The notes under the pieces were generated by a model. It did no database searches. It was not told where the DNA came from and saw nothing but the letters and a program-made list of their open reading frames with translations. The position numbers and the translations under genes were made by a program. Shown piece after piece: positions 57,024 through 64,000 of a DNA stretch of 64,000 nucleotides; the first letter of the stretch is position 1; each line of letters begins with the position of its first letter. The stretch is from CBDVBE01 sp964543525. Lineage in GTDB: Bacteria; Fibrobacterota; Chitinivibrionia; Chitinivibrionales; JANQEN01. Where the stretch lies: contig CAZIYW010000010.1 in assembly GCA_964543525.1 (NCBI GenBank), positions 1 through 64,000 on the forward strand. The letters are read 5' to 3'.

Positions 57024-57361
57024 AAGTAGTTGTTTTAGATGATGTGAAGAAACGTAAAGAACAGGTAACGAATATGCTTGAAGAAAAAGGGTATGACGTT
57101 GTCGCCTGTATGGCAACGGGAGAGTTTATGGAGACCATGGAAACAACGAGTCCGGATACCATTCTCATGGATGTGGAATCATGGCAGCGGGGTAAACCCG
57201 TTTTTAATTACTTTAAGTTCAGTAAAGAACTGGAAGAAGTACCGATACTTTTTTATAATGCTCCGGAGAATTTCAGTAATATTGCTGATCGGTCACAGCA
57301 TCAGCATGATAAAGTTTTTCATAAACAGGTTCAACTGGATGAAATTGTAAGCAATGTTTAG
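57020..57361 (+). CDS. Stand-alone response-regulator receiver protein
   Basis: A 113-residue receiver domain with no output domain. The acidic pair (VVVLDDVKK, Asp7-Asp8) and a candidate phosphoacceptor Asp in TILMDVESW are present, and FHKQ supplies the conserved Lys. The usual Thr/Ser after strand 4 appears to be Asn or Ala (LFYNAPENF), so its switching may differ from the classic mechanism. The GTG start overlaps the kinase stop (GTGA), with GAAGGAGG before it. It lies 24 bases upstream of the ParA-M23 fusion and may carry the kinase's signal to it. Confidence 0.85.
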   Translation: MKVVVLDDVKKRKEQVTNMLEEKGYDVVACMATGEFMETMETTSPDTILMDVESWQRGKPVFNYFKFSKELEEVPILFYNAPENFSNIADRSQHQHDKVFHKQVQLDEIVSNV

Positions 57362-57385
57362 GATGCATGGCGGGGGATACAGTAC

Positions 57386-59221
57386 GTGAGTGGTAAATCA
57401 TCTAAAAAGACACTTATATTTGCTGATACGGATAATGGCGGTATTATTCATGTCGCAAATATAAAGGGTGGGGTAGGTAAATCGACGGTAGCGACAAATC
57501 TGTCTGCGGCATTGTCGAAGCGTGGTATGACCCTGGTTATTGATTTTGATGTTCAGGGTAGCGCTACCCATGCCCTTGGATTTGACCCCGCACGATGCGG
57601 CCTGTCATCATGGGAACTATTCAGCCGTCGTTTTAAAAAGGTACGGCAGACAAATGGCAGTAAAGCCGGCTTTAAGGAGAAATGTGCAACCGTTGTTAGT
57701 ACCTGTGAGTCATTTTTATTCCCGCAGATTATGGGGAAGGATGAAGTACCGTCACTTGCCATTCATGCCGGACCGTGTCTTGATCTCATTCCTGCAACGG
57801 CTGATCTTTTTAAAGGGACGCATTTTTATCATTATCAAAATCTTATTTATAATCTGCATGTCTGTCGACAGTATTATAAATACATTATTATTGATACGCC
57901 TTCAGTCTGGAATAAGTTAACGCGTCTTCTTTACATACACAGTGACCTTAATCTCATTCCCGTTACTCTTAATGCGCTATCTACGAGGAGTCTGCGGGAA
58001 TATCTGAAGAGTGTTAGGCAGCTCGCCCAGCAAAAACATTCTGTTCGTGTCAGGATAGTTAAAAACGAAGTATTTGGTCAGCAGGGGTCCAAGCTCAAAG
58101 GTAAGACCCGCACCATGAATGAGAATAGAAGCTTTCTTGACAGTTTGTGTGAGCAGGTCGTCATTGACAGTGATATTGGTATTTCACTGTTGCCGCAGTC
58201 AATCATTTTTGATCTTGAAATACCAGAATCCGCAACGGTACGAAATGCACAGGATGCAGGACGGGCGGTACAGGATTATCGTCAGTATTCTTCTGTTGCC
58301 AAAGCATTTGACGAACTGTCGAAACGAATTCAATATGTGCTGAATAATCCTATTGCCGGAAGGAAAAAAAAGAAATTCAATACGAGTCAGAATACCCTTT
58401 CTTTTGCTGTAAAAGCTGTAGCGATTCTTATTCTCCTTACCTTTTTCTTCAGGAATGAGCCGGTATCGGGTTTTGCCATACCGCGACCCATTGCCCCGCA
58501 ACAATTGGAAGTGACTGAAGAACAAGTACTGAAGCATACCTTTGAAGAAGGGGAATCATTGCTGAAGATAGCAAAGTATGCTATCTGTCGGTTGTGTGCA
58601 ATCGTTCCCAGCGGCAGACAAATTAACAAGTATGTCCTTGAGACAATAGCAATTCATAACATGACCCGCATGCCGGGAGAGAATAAGATTACCAGCAGTT
58701 TATATGTTCCGGAAGGAACCGAGATTCTTTTTTATCCACCGTCGGATATCTCAAACCCGAATGCAAAAAAGATTATACCGGTCTACAATTATTTTACCGG
58801 TATTGTTGACGACCCTTTTGCATATATAACCGGTGACTGGTGTGAGCGTGGTACAGGTGGTGGAACCCCTCATTATGGTATTGATGTTGCTGCCGCATTA
58901 GGGACCGTTATCAGAACTCCTATTGAGGGTACGGTATTTCTGAGAAACAGCTCCAGTGCAGGGCGGATTGTCGGGGTGGTTAATGAAGGCATGGTGTTAT
59001 TTTTTGCTCACATGGCTCGTCGTTTCGTTAAAACAGGTGATCAGGTAAAGAAAGGTGATGCGCTGGGAACTATAGGAATGACCGGAGTAACCAGCGGTCC
59101 CCATGTGCATGTGGGTTATGGGCTGGAATCCCAGGCATCCACAGGTATTCGATTCGGGAGAAAGCATTATCGACTTACCGATCCCAAACTATTCTTTTAT
59201 CGGGAACAATACCTCAATTAA
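57386..59221 (+). CDS. ParA/MinD-type ATPase fused through a TM helix to an M23 peptidase
   Basis: A 611-residue protein. Residues ~18-310 are a ParA/MinD-type P-loop ATPase: deviant Walker A KGGVGKS (27-33, both Lys present), VIDFDVQGSATHALG, and IIIDTPSVWNK. A lysine/arginine patch (RKKKKF) then precedes one transmembrane helix (about 339-356, KAVAILILLTFFF). A LysM-like stretch covers about 380-450 (TFEEGESLLKIAKYA to YVPEGTEILFYPP). The C-terminal ~150 residues are an M23 (LytM) endopeptidase with H496 and D500 in HYGIDVA and H573/H575 in GPHVHVG, so the zinc ligands are intact. By the positive-inside rule the ATPase is cytoplasmic and the peptidase periplasmic. This would join positioning by ParA to cutting of peptidoglycan. 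The fusion is one uninterrupted frame. The start is GTG 57386, with GGGGGA about 9 bases before it. The gene follows a kinase-receiver pair. Confidence 0.85.
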   Translation: MSGKSSKKTLIFADTDNGGIIHVANIKGGVGKSTVATNLSAALSKRGMTLVIDFDVQGSATHALGFDPARCGLSSWELFSRRFKKVRQTNGSKAGFKEKCATVVSTCESFLFPQIMGKDEVPSLAIHAGPCLDLIPATADLFKGTHFYHYQNLIYNLHVCRQYYKYIIIDTPSVWNKLTRLLYIHSDLNLIPVTLNALSTRSLREYLKSVRQLAQQKHSVRVRIVKNEVFGQQGSKLKGKTRTMNENRSFLDSLCEQVVIDSDIGISLLPQSIIFDLEIPESATVRNAQDAGRAVQDYRQYSSVAKAFDELSKRIQYVLNNPIAGRKKKKFNTSQNTLSFAVKAVAILILLTFFFRNEPVSGFAIPRPIAPQQLEVTEEQVLKHTFEEGESLLKIAKYAICRLCAIVPSGRQINKYVLETIAIHNMTRMPGENKITSSLYVPEGTEILFYPPSDISNPNAKKIIPVYNYFTGIVDDPFAYITGDWCERGTGGGTPHYGIDVAAALGTVIRTPIEGTVFLRNSSSAGRIVGVVNEGMVLFFAHMARRFVKTGDQVKKGDALGTIGMTGVTSGPHVHVGYGLESQASTGIRFGRKHYRLTDPKLFFYREQYLN

Positions 59222-60921
59222 ACGTTCTGCTTATTACTGAATGTTGCCAGCAGTTCTTCCGCATGCTTTCTGGAAATTGTCGAGTCACTGCCTAGCATTC
59301 GTGATATCTCTTTAACTTTTTCTGAATCTGTCAGCGGATGTACTTTGGTAACGGTACGATTATGTTCAGTTTCCTTGAACACCAAGTAATGATGGTCGGC
59401 GATAGAAGCAATCTGATGAAGGTGTGAAATGCAGATCACCTGGTGAGATTTACTGAGGGAATACATTGACCGGGCGACCTCTGCGGCAAGATGACCGCCG
59501 ATTCCGGTGTCAATTTCATCGAAAATTAAAATGGGAATACTGTCCTGTTTTGCCAGAACGGTTTTTATTGCAAGCATCAGACGTGAAATTTCACCTCCTG
59601 AAGCGGTTTTTATCAGCGGGAGGAAGGGTTCACCGGTATTTGTCCGTACCTCAAAAACACATTGCTCAAGACCGTTTGCCGCAATATCAGGTTCTGCGAC
59701 AAACAACGTTCGCCACTCGCCACCGGAAAATCCAAGACGACTCATATGATGCGTGATTTTTTTATCAAATTTCCGGGCTGCGTTTTTACGAGCATTTGAA
59801 AGCTGCCTGGCATCTTCCCGACACGTTTTCTCGGCAAGGAGTAATTTTTTTTCAAGCAGTGAGTGATCAGCCTCTGTATTCTCCAGTGCATCGAGTTGTT
59901 CTTTAAGGTGGTGCTGTTTTGTTATCAGTTCGTTAGCGGTACAGTGGTATTTCTTTTTAAGCCGTTGAATTTTTGCCAGACGGCTGTTAATATGATCAAG
60001 CTGTGCAGGGTCGGCCGCAGCATCGGAACGCTGAAGATAGGAATGGCAGAAACTACTCAATTCAGCAAGGAGCGTGATACTGCTCTCTAAATCTTCACTC
60101 CAGGGAGTTGCCGAAGGATCGAATTTCCGGAGTGTTTCAAGATTTTTTTGTATCTGTATGAGATTTCGCTCAAGAGATGGATTAGCATTGCCTCCCTCGA
60201 TGATATCAATAATATTTGACACGCATCCACATCGTTCTGTTGCGGATGATAACAGGGAATATTCTTCTTCAAGTGTCTGTTCTTCATCAGGGGCAAGCTG
60301 CAGATTTGACAATTCATTATATTGAAATTCAATAAAATCCCGCTTCTGTGCCAGCTCAGCGGCGATCCTGTCAAAATTGTCCAGCTCAGATTTTGCAGCG
60401 ACATACGCTTCGTAGGAAACGGTATATTTTTTCCAGGGAGTTTTTACTTCAGCAAGATTATTTATCAGAAAATTCGCTGTTTCAGATCGTAATAATGATT
60501 GATGTTCGTGTTGTCCGTGAAAGTCTATAAGGTGATTCCCGATAGCTTTTAGAGTGGCAAGCGGTACCGGAATCTGATTGATGTGGACCCGGTTCCTGCC
60601 GCTTTTTGAGATAAATCGCCTTACAATAAGCGTGTTATCCTCACAGGGTATATCCCCTGCTGTAAGTATCTGTGAAAGTGATGGCTGTATGTTGTCAAGC
60701 TCAAAGATACCGTATATTTCCGTCTCCTCGGTCCCGCTGCGTATATGTTCCGATGATGCCCGCTCTCCAAGCAGCAGGCCGATGGCGCCGATAAGGATAG
60801 ATTTACCGGCGCCGGTTTCTCCGGTAAATACAGAAAATCCCCGTTTGAATACAACCGTTAATTCATTAATGAGGGCGTAATTTTTAATTGAAAGTTCACG
60901 AATCACTGACGATATCTCCAC
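59218..60921 (-). CDS. recN: DNA repair protein RecN
   Basis: A 567-residue SMC-like ATPase. Walker A is TGETGAGKSILIGAIGLLLG (about 34-53), a long coiled coil covers about 160-370, and the C-terminal half has the signature TASGGEISRLMLAIK and Walker B ILIFDEIDTGIGG. It acts in double-strand-break repair. It overlaps the nadK end by 19 bases on the same strand, a common RecN-NadK arrangement. Its stop overlaps that of the converging ParA-M23 gene by 4 bases. Confidence 0.95.
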   Translation of the reverse strand: MEISSVIRELSIKNYALINELTVVFKRGFSVFTGETGAGKSILIGAIGLLLGERASSEHIRSGTEETEIYGIFELDNIQPSLSQILTAGDIPCEDNTLIVRRFISKSGRNRVHINQIPVPLATLKAIGNHLIDFHGQHEHQSLLRSETANFLINNLAEVKTPWKKYTVSYEAYVAAKSELDNFDRIAAELAQKRDFIEFQYNELSNLQLAPDEEQTLEEEYSLLSSATERCGCVSNIIDIIEGGNANPSLERNLIQIQKNLETLRKFDPSATPWSEDLESSITLLAELSSFCHSYLQRSDAAADPAQLDHINSRLAKIQRLKKKYHCTANELITKQHHLKEQLDALENTEADHSLLEKKLLLAEKTCREDARQLSNARKNAARKFDKKITHHMSRLGFSGGEWRTLFVAEPDIAANGLEQCVFEVRTNTGEPFLPLIKTASGGEISRLMLAIKTVLAKQDSIPILIFDEIDTGIGGHLAAEVARSMYSLSKSHQVICISHLHQIASIADHHYLVFKETEHNRTVTKVHPLTDSEKVKEISRMLGSDSTISRKHAEELLATFSNKQNV

Positions 60922-61796
60922 TGTTTGTAGTCTTTGCCCCAGTTAAGTTTCGTTCTCAGCGAAGTGAAATAGGTATTTTCCGCACACTGTATAAGGTTTG
61001 CTTTGTTGCCTTCATAGGAAATAATTATCTCATCGTCATTTTTTAATCGAATGGAGTCCAGACCATCTGCACTGAGAAGTAATTCAGGATTTTTTCTGTT
61101 TACCACCAGACGGATACTTTTCTCCGCCGGTAATATAATCGGTCGTTCAGTTAACGAATGGGGACAGATTGGTGTTACCAGAAAAGCACGTACCGTAGGC
61201 TCGACTATTGGTCCGCCTGCTGCAAGCGAGTATGCGGTTGAACCACTCGGCGTGGCGATAATTACGCCATCCGCCTGAAAATCGGTTATATACTCTTTCC
61301 CATACCAGACAGAAACAGAAGAAAGTTTTGGTAATGCGTAACGATTAATAAATATGTCATTTAAGGCGTGAACGGTATGAATTGTTTTTTTATTACGAAT
61401 GAGCTTTCCTTTTATTACCATCCGACTGATAGTATGATAAGTTCCTTTGTGTATCTTGAGAAGATTCTCTTCGAGATTATCAGGATCAATATCTGCCAGA
61501 AAGCCAAGACCGCCGAGATTAACGCCGATAACAGGTTTTTCCGTGAATTTAACCATGTGGGCAACGGAGAGAAAAGTACCGTCACCGCCGATTGAAACCA
61601 GTGCATCACAATTTGTTATAAGGCTTTTCTCGCTTCGGGCAATATGGGCATTCGTCGGAGCAATTTTTTTTAATGTGGGATGAAAACAGACCGATACTGT
61701 CGTTGATTCCGACCAGGCCTGTATTTTAGAGAGAATGGAGCGAACCTGTTTTGATTTCTTGAATGCTATGATACCGAATGAATTAATATTCTGCAC
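60903..61796 (-). CDS. nadK: NAD kinase
   Basis: A 297-residue enzyme that phosphorylates NAD to NADP. The GGDGTFL motif (about 74-80) and the NLGGLGFLADI stretch are intact. The second core motif is ALNDIFINR, with Asp where NE is usual in many NadK proteins (both occur). ADGVIIATPSGSTAYSLAAGGPIV is the family signature that closes the active site. It is upstream of recN in the same transcript. Confidence 0.95.
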   Translation of the reverse strand: MQNINSFGIIAFKKSKQVRSILSKIQAWSESTTVSVCFHPTLKKIAPTNAHIARSEKSLITNCDALVSIGGDGTFLSVAHMVKFTEKPVIGVNLGGLGFLADIDPDNLEENLLKIHKGTYHTISRMVIKGKLIRNKKTIHTVHALNDIFINRYALPKLSSVSVWYGKEYITDFQADGVIIATPSGSTAYSLAAGGPIVEPTVRAFLVTPICPHSLTERPIILPAEKSIRLVVNRKNPELLLSADGLDSIRLKNDDEIIISYEGNKANLIQCAENTYFTSLRTKLNWGKDYKQWRYRQ

Positions 61797-61950
61797 ATGG
61801 TACCCCCGATAGGGTTTTTAATTAAAGGTATATATTTTCAGAAATCCTTGTTTCAGTAATCTACTTCTCGAAATAGATTTGTTTTATAACTGCCCGGTTG
61901 ATAGTTGTTTTTACTAATGGTAAAACACAAAACCCATATTTTACATTTTA

Positions 61951-63300
61951 TTATGTTCTGAAAATACAGAGTGTGTTTATTACCTCCCTGAAATCCGGCC
62001 ATCTCTGTATAATAGCTGTATCATTGATGGTTGTCGTACCGTTACATTTCAGTCCTGCTGCGGCAAGAGCGCTGTTTAAAGCGGCAGAGAATGAATCCGG
62101 TAAATCAAAACCGTCATATTGCTTTGCTCCGTCAATAACTATTCCGTCGATTAATTCTCCATGACGTCCACCCATAAGACGGATACAGGCAAGCAACTGC
62201 TCTATCGGATCTGGAGCGTCATTACGTAAATCTTCCAGCGCCCGGAAGAGTGATTGTCCCTTGGCGAATGTGGCAAGCGCCACCATGGCAGGGAGCTGGC
62301 GTCGGTAATGATACAAAGGTTTGCATTCCATTTTATGGCCGATGCACTTGAATTTCTGCAGACTGACAACACCGGTTGAGCCGAAGGAGGTCTGCCGCTT
62401 TTCCTGTATAGCGGGATTACAACCCATTTTGCGAATATAATTTATCATCGCGCAACTCCAGGGTTCAAGAGGGACGTTACCCAGAACCAGTTGTCCTTTT
62501 TGAATAAGGCTTTTTGCTGTAAGCAGTGTTGACGCAAGGATATCATCTCCAGGCAGGGTAATTGTTACCTCATCAGCCTGCGAATTGGTGAAATCGATAG
62601 ATACGGCAAATGACATTTTTGAATCGGATTTTTTCAGAAGCTTTGGTGAAAGGAAACGCAGCCGTTTTTCAAGCTGGGTTTTTTCCTTTTTTTCATAATT
62701 ACTTTTAATATTCATTTCATACCCGAAACAGGGGAGCAGATGTCTCAGGGGGCTTTGAAACGGATGATCAATAGTAAAAGTACATTTTTTCCGTAATCCA
62801 AAAGCGAGCCCAAGACACTGGTGTACAAGATTTATATCCAGAATATCTTCAGGTATCGAAAAAACACCGTCAGCGGCAAGAAAGAGAGAAATCGTATCCT
62901 CAGTATGGTGCGATTCAATGTTGAAACCGAAATGTGTAATCTGTTTCTTCCATACGCTCAGGCGTTTTTCAGGCAGGTCCTTAAACAGGACTGTTTTTCC
63001 AAGCCCGAGCAGAAGGAACACAATAAAATCATGATAGGGGAGATTTATATAGGGCACCAGTATTGACGATGTTTCTTCAGGATGCGGGGTTATTTCACAC
63101 ACAGTTCCCTGTTGATGAATGGTCAGGTGCTCGGTGAAAAGGTTTTTATAGGATGAAATAAGCGGTGTGTCACTCATCGGTGTTACAGCAACCTTTTTCC
63201 GGAATGCAAGAACGCAGCAAATGACTATTAGAAAAAAATCCGGATTGGGCGGCAGTTCATACGAACCGGCAATTTCTTTTGCATGGCGTATTTCCAGCAC
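61951..63300 (-). CDS. Degenerate EPSP-synthase (AroA)-like protein
   Basis: A 449-residue protein with the two-domain inside-out alpha/beta fold of AroA. The match is clearest in LPGDDILASTLLTAKSLI and VLGNVPLEPWSCAMINYIRK, which correspond to GD.SSA..FL and VGLN..R.G. However, catalytic positions are lost: the LR.KE(S/T)DR motif is LRNDAPDP, the DHR.AM motif is LPDSFSAAL, the N-terminal PGDKS.SHR motif is not present, and the terminal K.(F/Y)PD motif is QRWPDF. This is probably a pseudoenzyme or an enzyme with another activity. It is only 5 bases downstream of tyrA. A normal AroA should exist elsewhere. Confidence 0.7.
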   Translation of the reverse strand: MLEIRHAKEIAGSYELPPNPDFFLIVICCVLAFRKKVAVTPMSDTPLISSYKNLFTEHLTIHQQGTVCEITPHPEETSSILVPYINLPYHDFIVFLLLGLGKTVLFKDLPEKRLSVWKKQITHFGFNIESHHTEDTISLFLAADGVFSIPEDILDINLVHQCLGLAFGLRKKCTFTIDHPFQSPLRHLLPCFGYEMNIKSNYEKKEKTQLEKRLRFLSPKLLKKSDSKMSFAVSIDFTNSQADEVTITLPGDDILASTLLTAKSLIQKGQLVLGNVPLEPWSCAMINYIRKMGCNPAIQEKRQTSFGSTGVVSLQKFKCIGHKMECKPLYHYRRQLPAMVALATFAKGQSLFRALEDLRNDAPDPIEQLLACIRLMGGRHGELIDGIVIDGAKQYDGFDLPDSFSAALNSALAAAGLKCNGTTTINDTAIIQRWPDFREVINTLCIFRT

Positions 63301-63305
63301 GAGAA

Positions 63306-64000
63306 TTATTTCCTTTCCCAGGCAGAGAATCCTCTGGCGTTTAAGACTTTTATCGCTGATTGCGCAATCTCGTCCGATTCAAAACCCAATTTAATGGTAC
63401 CGCCTTCCCCTTCACGGATTTTAATAACCTCGATATCTTTAATATTAATGTCGTGCCCGGAAAGGGTACTTGAGATTGCCGCAATAACACCGGGTTGATC
63501 CTTTGCGATAACAAGTATTTCATGCAGTGGAGTAATAAACCCTTTGTGGTGTATCGGTATCTTGGTTCGTGTTTCAGCGGCGGCTGTAAAGCTCTGCTCC
63601 AGAGTATCGGCATCAAGATTTTCTTTCATAACGGTAAGCGTCCGTATGCAATCATTGAGAAGCGGTCCGATAACCTTTTTATTGGTAAGGAAGACGTCGT
63701 GCCACATTTTAAACGGCGCTGAAGCAATACGGGTAAGATCCCTGAATCCGCCGGCTGCGAGTTGCATGGTTCCCGGGTTCTTATTCTCTATTTCCTGTGC
63801 AAGATTGACCAGAGCCACAGCCAGGAGATGAGGGACATGGCTCACCGTTCCGGCAATAATATCATGGATATCCGGTTTAAGAAAAATATCTCTGCATCCC
63901 AGGTACTTTCTGAGAAACCTGGCAAACTCTCTATCGATGTCTTCCGGCTCCGGAGTAAGCGGTGTAAGAACATAAATAGCATTCTGAAAGAGGTATGGAT
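63306..64000 (-). CDS. tyrA: Prephenate dehydrogenase with ACT domain (N-terminus outside window)
   Basis: The frame is open to the window edge, so the NAD-binding N-terminal domain is missing. What is visible begins PYLFQNAIYVLTPLTP and continues through HDIIAGTVSHVPHLLAVALV and AAGGFRDLTRIASAP, typical of the helical domain of TyrA. The C-terminal ~75 residues (ILVIAKDQPGVIAAISSTLS, then DINIKDIEVIK) are an ACT domain for amino-acid feedback, probably by tyrosine. It catalyses conversion of prephenate to 4-hydroxyphenylpyruvate. It leads an operon with the degenerate AroA. Confidence 0.92.
   Translation of the reverse strand, partial: PYLFQNAIYVLTPLTPEPEDIDREFARFLRKYLGCRDIFLKPDIHDIIAGTVSHVPHLLAVALVNLAQEIENKNPGTMQLAAGGFRDLTRIASAPFKMWHDVFLTNKKVIGPLLNDCIRTLTVMKENLDADTLEQSFTAAAETRTKIPIHHKGFITPLHEILVIAKDQPGVIAAISSTLSGHDINIKDIEVIKIREGEGGTIKLGFESDEIAQSAIKVLNARGFSAWERK

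Noticed and set aside
57386..59221. The ParA-M23 protein as two genes joined by an assembly error
   Set aside because: The frame is continuous across the linker, with a properly placed basic patch, a TM helix and a LysM-like stretch, so the join is biologically coherent.

Overview
The window looks like chromosome from a Gram-negative, LPS-bearing bacterium of the Fibrobacterota / Fibrobacter-Chlorobi-Bacteroidota neighbourhood, perhaps a Chitinivibrionia-like lineage. This is inferred from gene content only: two fibro-slime (PA14-like) surface proteins, an LpxC-FabZ fusion, a TamB/BamA/Skp/Lpx block, PorV-like and FlgD-like C-terminal modules as in type 9 secretion cargo, and a McsA-McsB-ClpC operon. 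Coding density is high, apart from accessory stretches at 1-540, 8.1-12.8 kb, about 33.2-33.7 kb and 38.3-38.8 kb.

Layout. 1-540: the 3' tip of a group II intron, a transposase scrap and a strong hairpin terminator. 537-11853 (minus): a 2502-residue surface protein with seven tandem ~98-residue repeats, then an eroded paralogue of it with a stop, a frameshift and three internal deletions. 12770-13936 (minus): a geranylgeranyl-reductase-like flavoprotein. 14277-32147 (plus): lysS, lolC/E-lolD, mcsA-mcsB-clpC, tamB-bamA-ompH-lpxD-lpxC/fabZ-lpxA, which is an envelope-biogenesis and protein-quality-control run. 32212-33368 (minus): a frameshifted AnmK-like gene. 33702-38102: a small coiled-coil lipoprotein, a LysM protein, a 7TM-HD phosphodiesterase, a HAMP protein and a two-TM protein whose stop codon lies inside a tRNA-Val gene; tRNA-Asp and a terminator follow. 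38382-38654: remnant of an AAA ATPase. 38810-44825: a GAF/HD-GYP protein, murB, an MBL-fold hydrolase, xerD and a glycosyltransferase-like protein. 44918-53165: an HU-family protein and three exported or outer-membrane proteins, one PorV-like. 53188-54732 (minus): a GAF-SpoIIE phosphatase. 55037-59221: a TPR protein, then histidine kinase, receiver protein and a ParA-TM-LysM-like-M23 fusion. 59218-64000 (minus): tyrA (cut by the window edge), a catalytically stripped EPSP-synthase homologue, nadK and recN.

The most unusual item is the 611-residue fusion at 57386-59221. One polypeptide carries a ParA/MinD-type ATPase, one transmembrane helix, a LysM-like stretch and an M23 peptidoglycan endopeptidase with its metal ligands intact. 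It lies 3' of a soluble histidine kinase and a stand-alone receiver. The predicted arrangement would join a cytoplasmic positioning ATPase to a periplasmic wall hydrolase. Other points of interest are the EPSPS-like probable pseudoenzyme beside tyrA, the arginine-kinase operon without a visible CtsR gene, and the decay history of the giant surface-protein pair.
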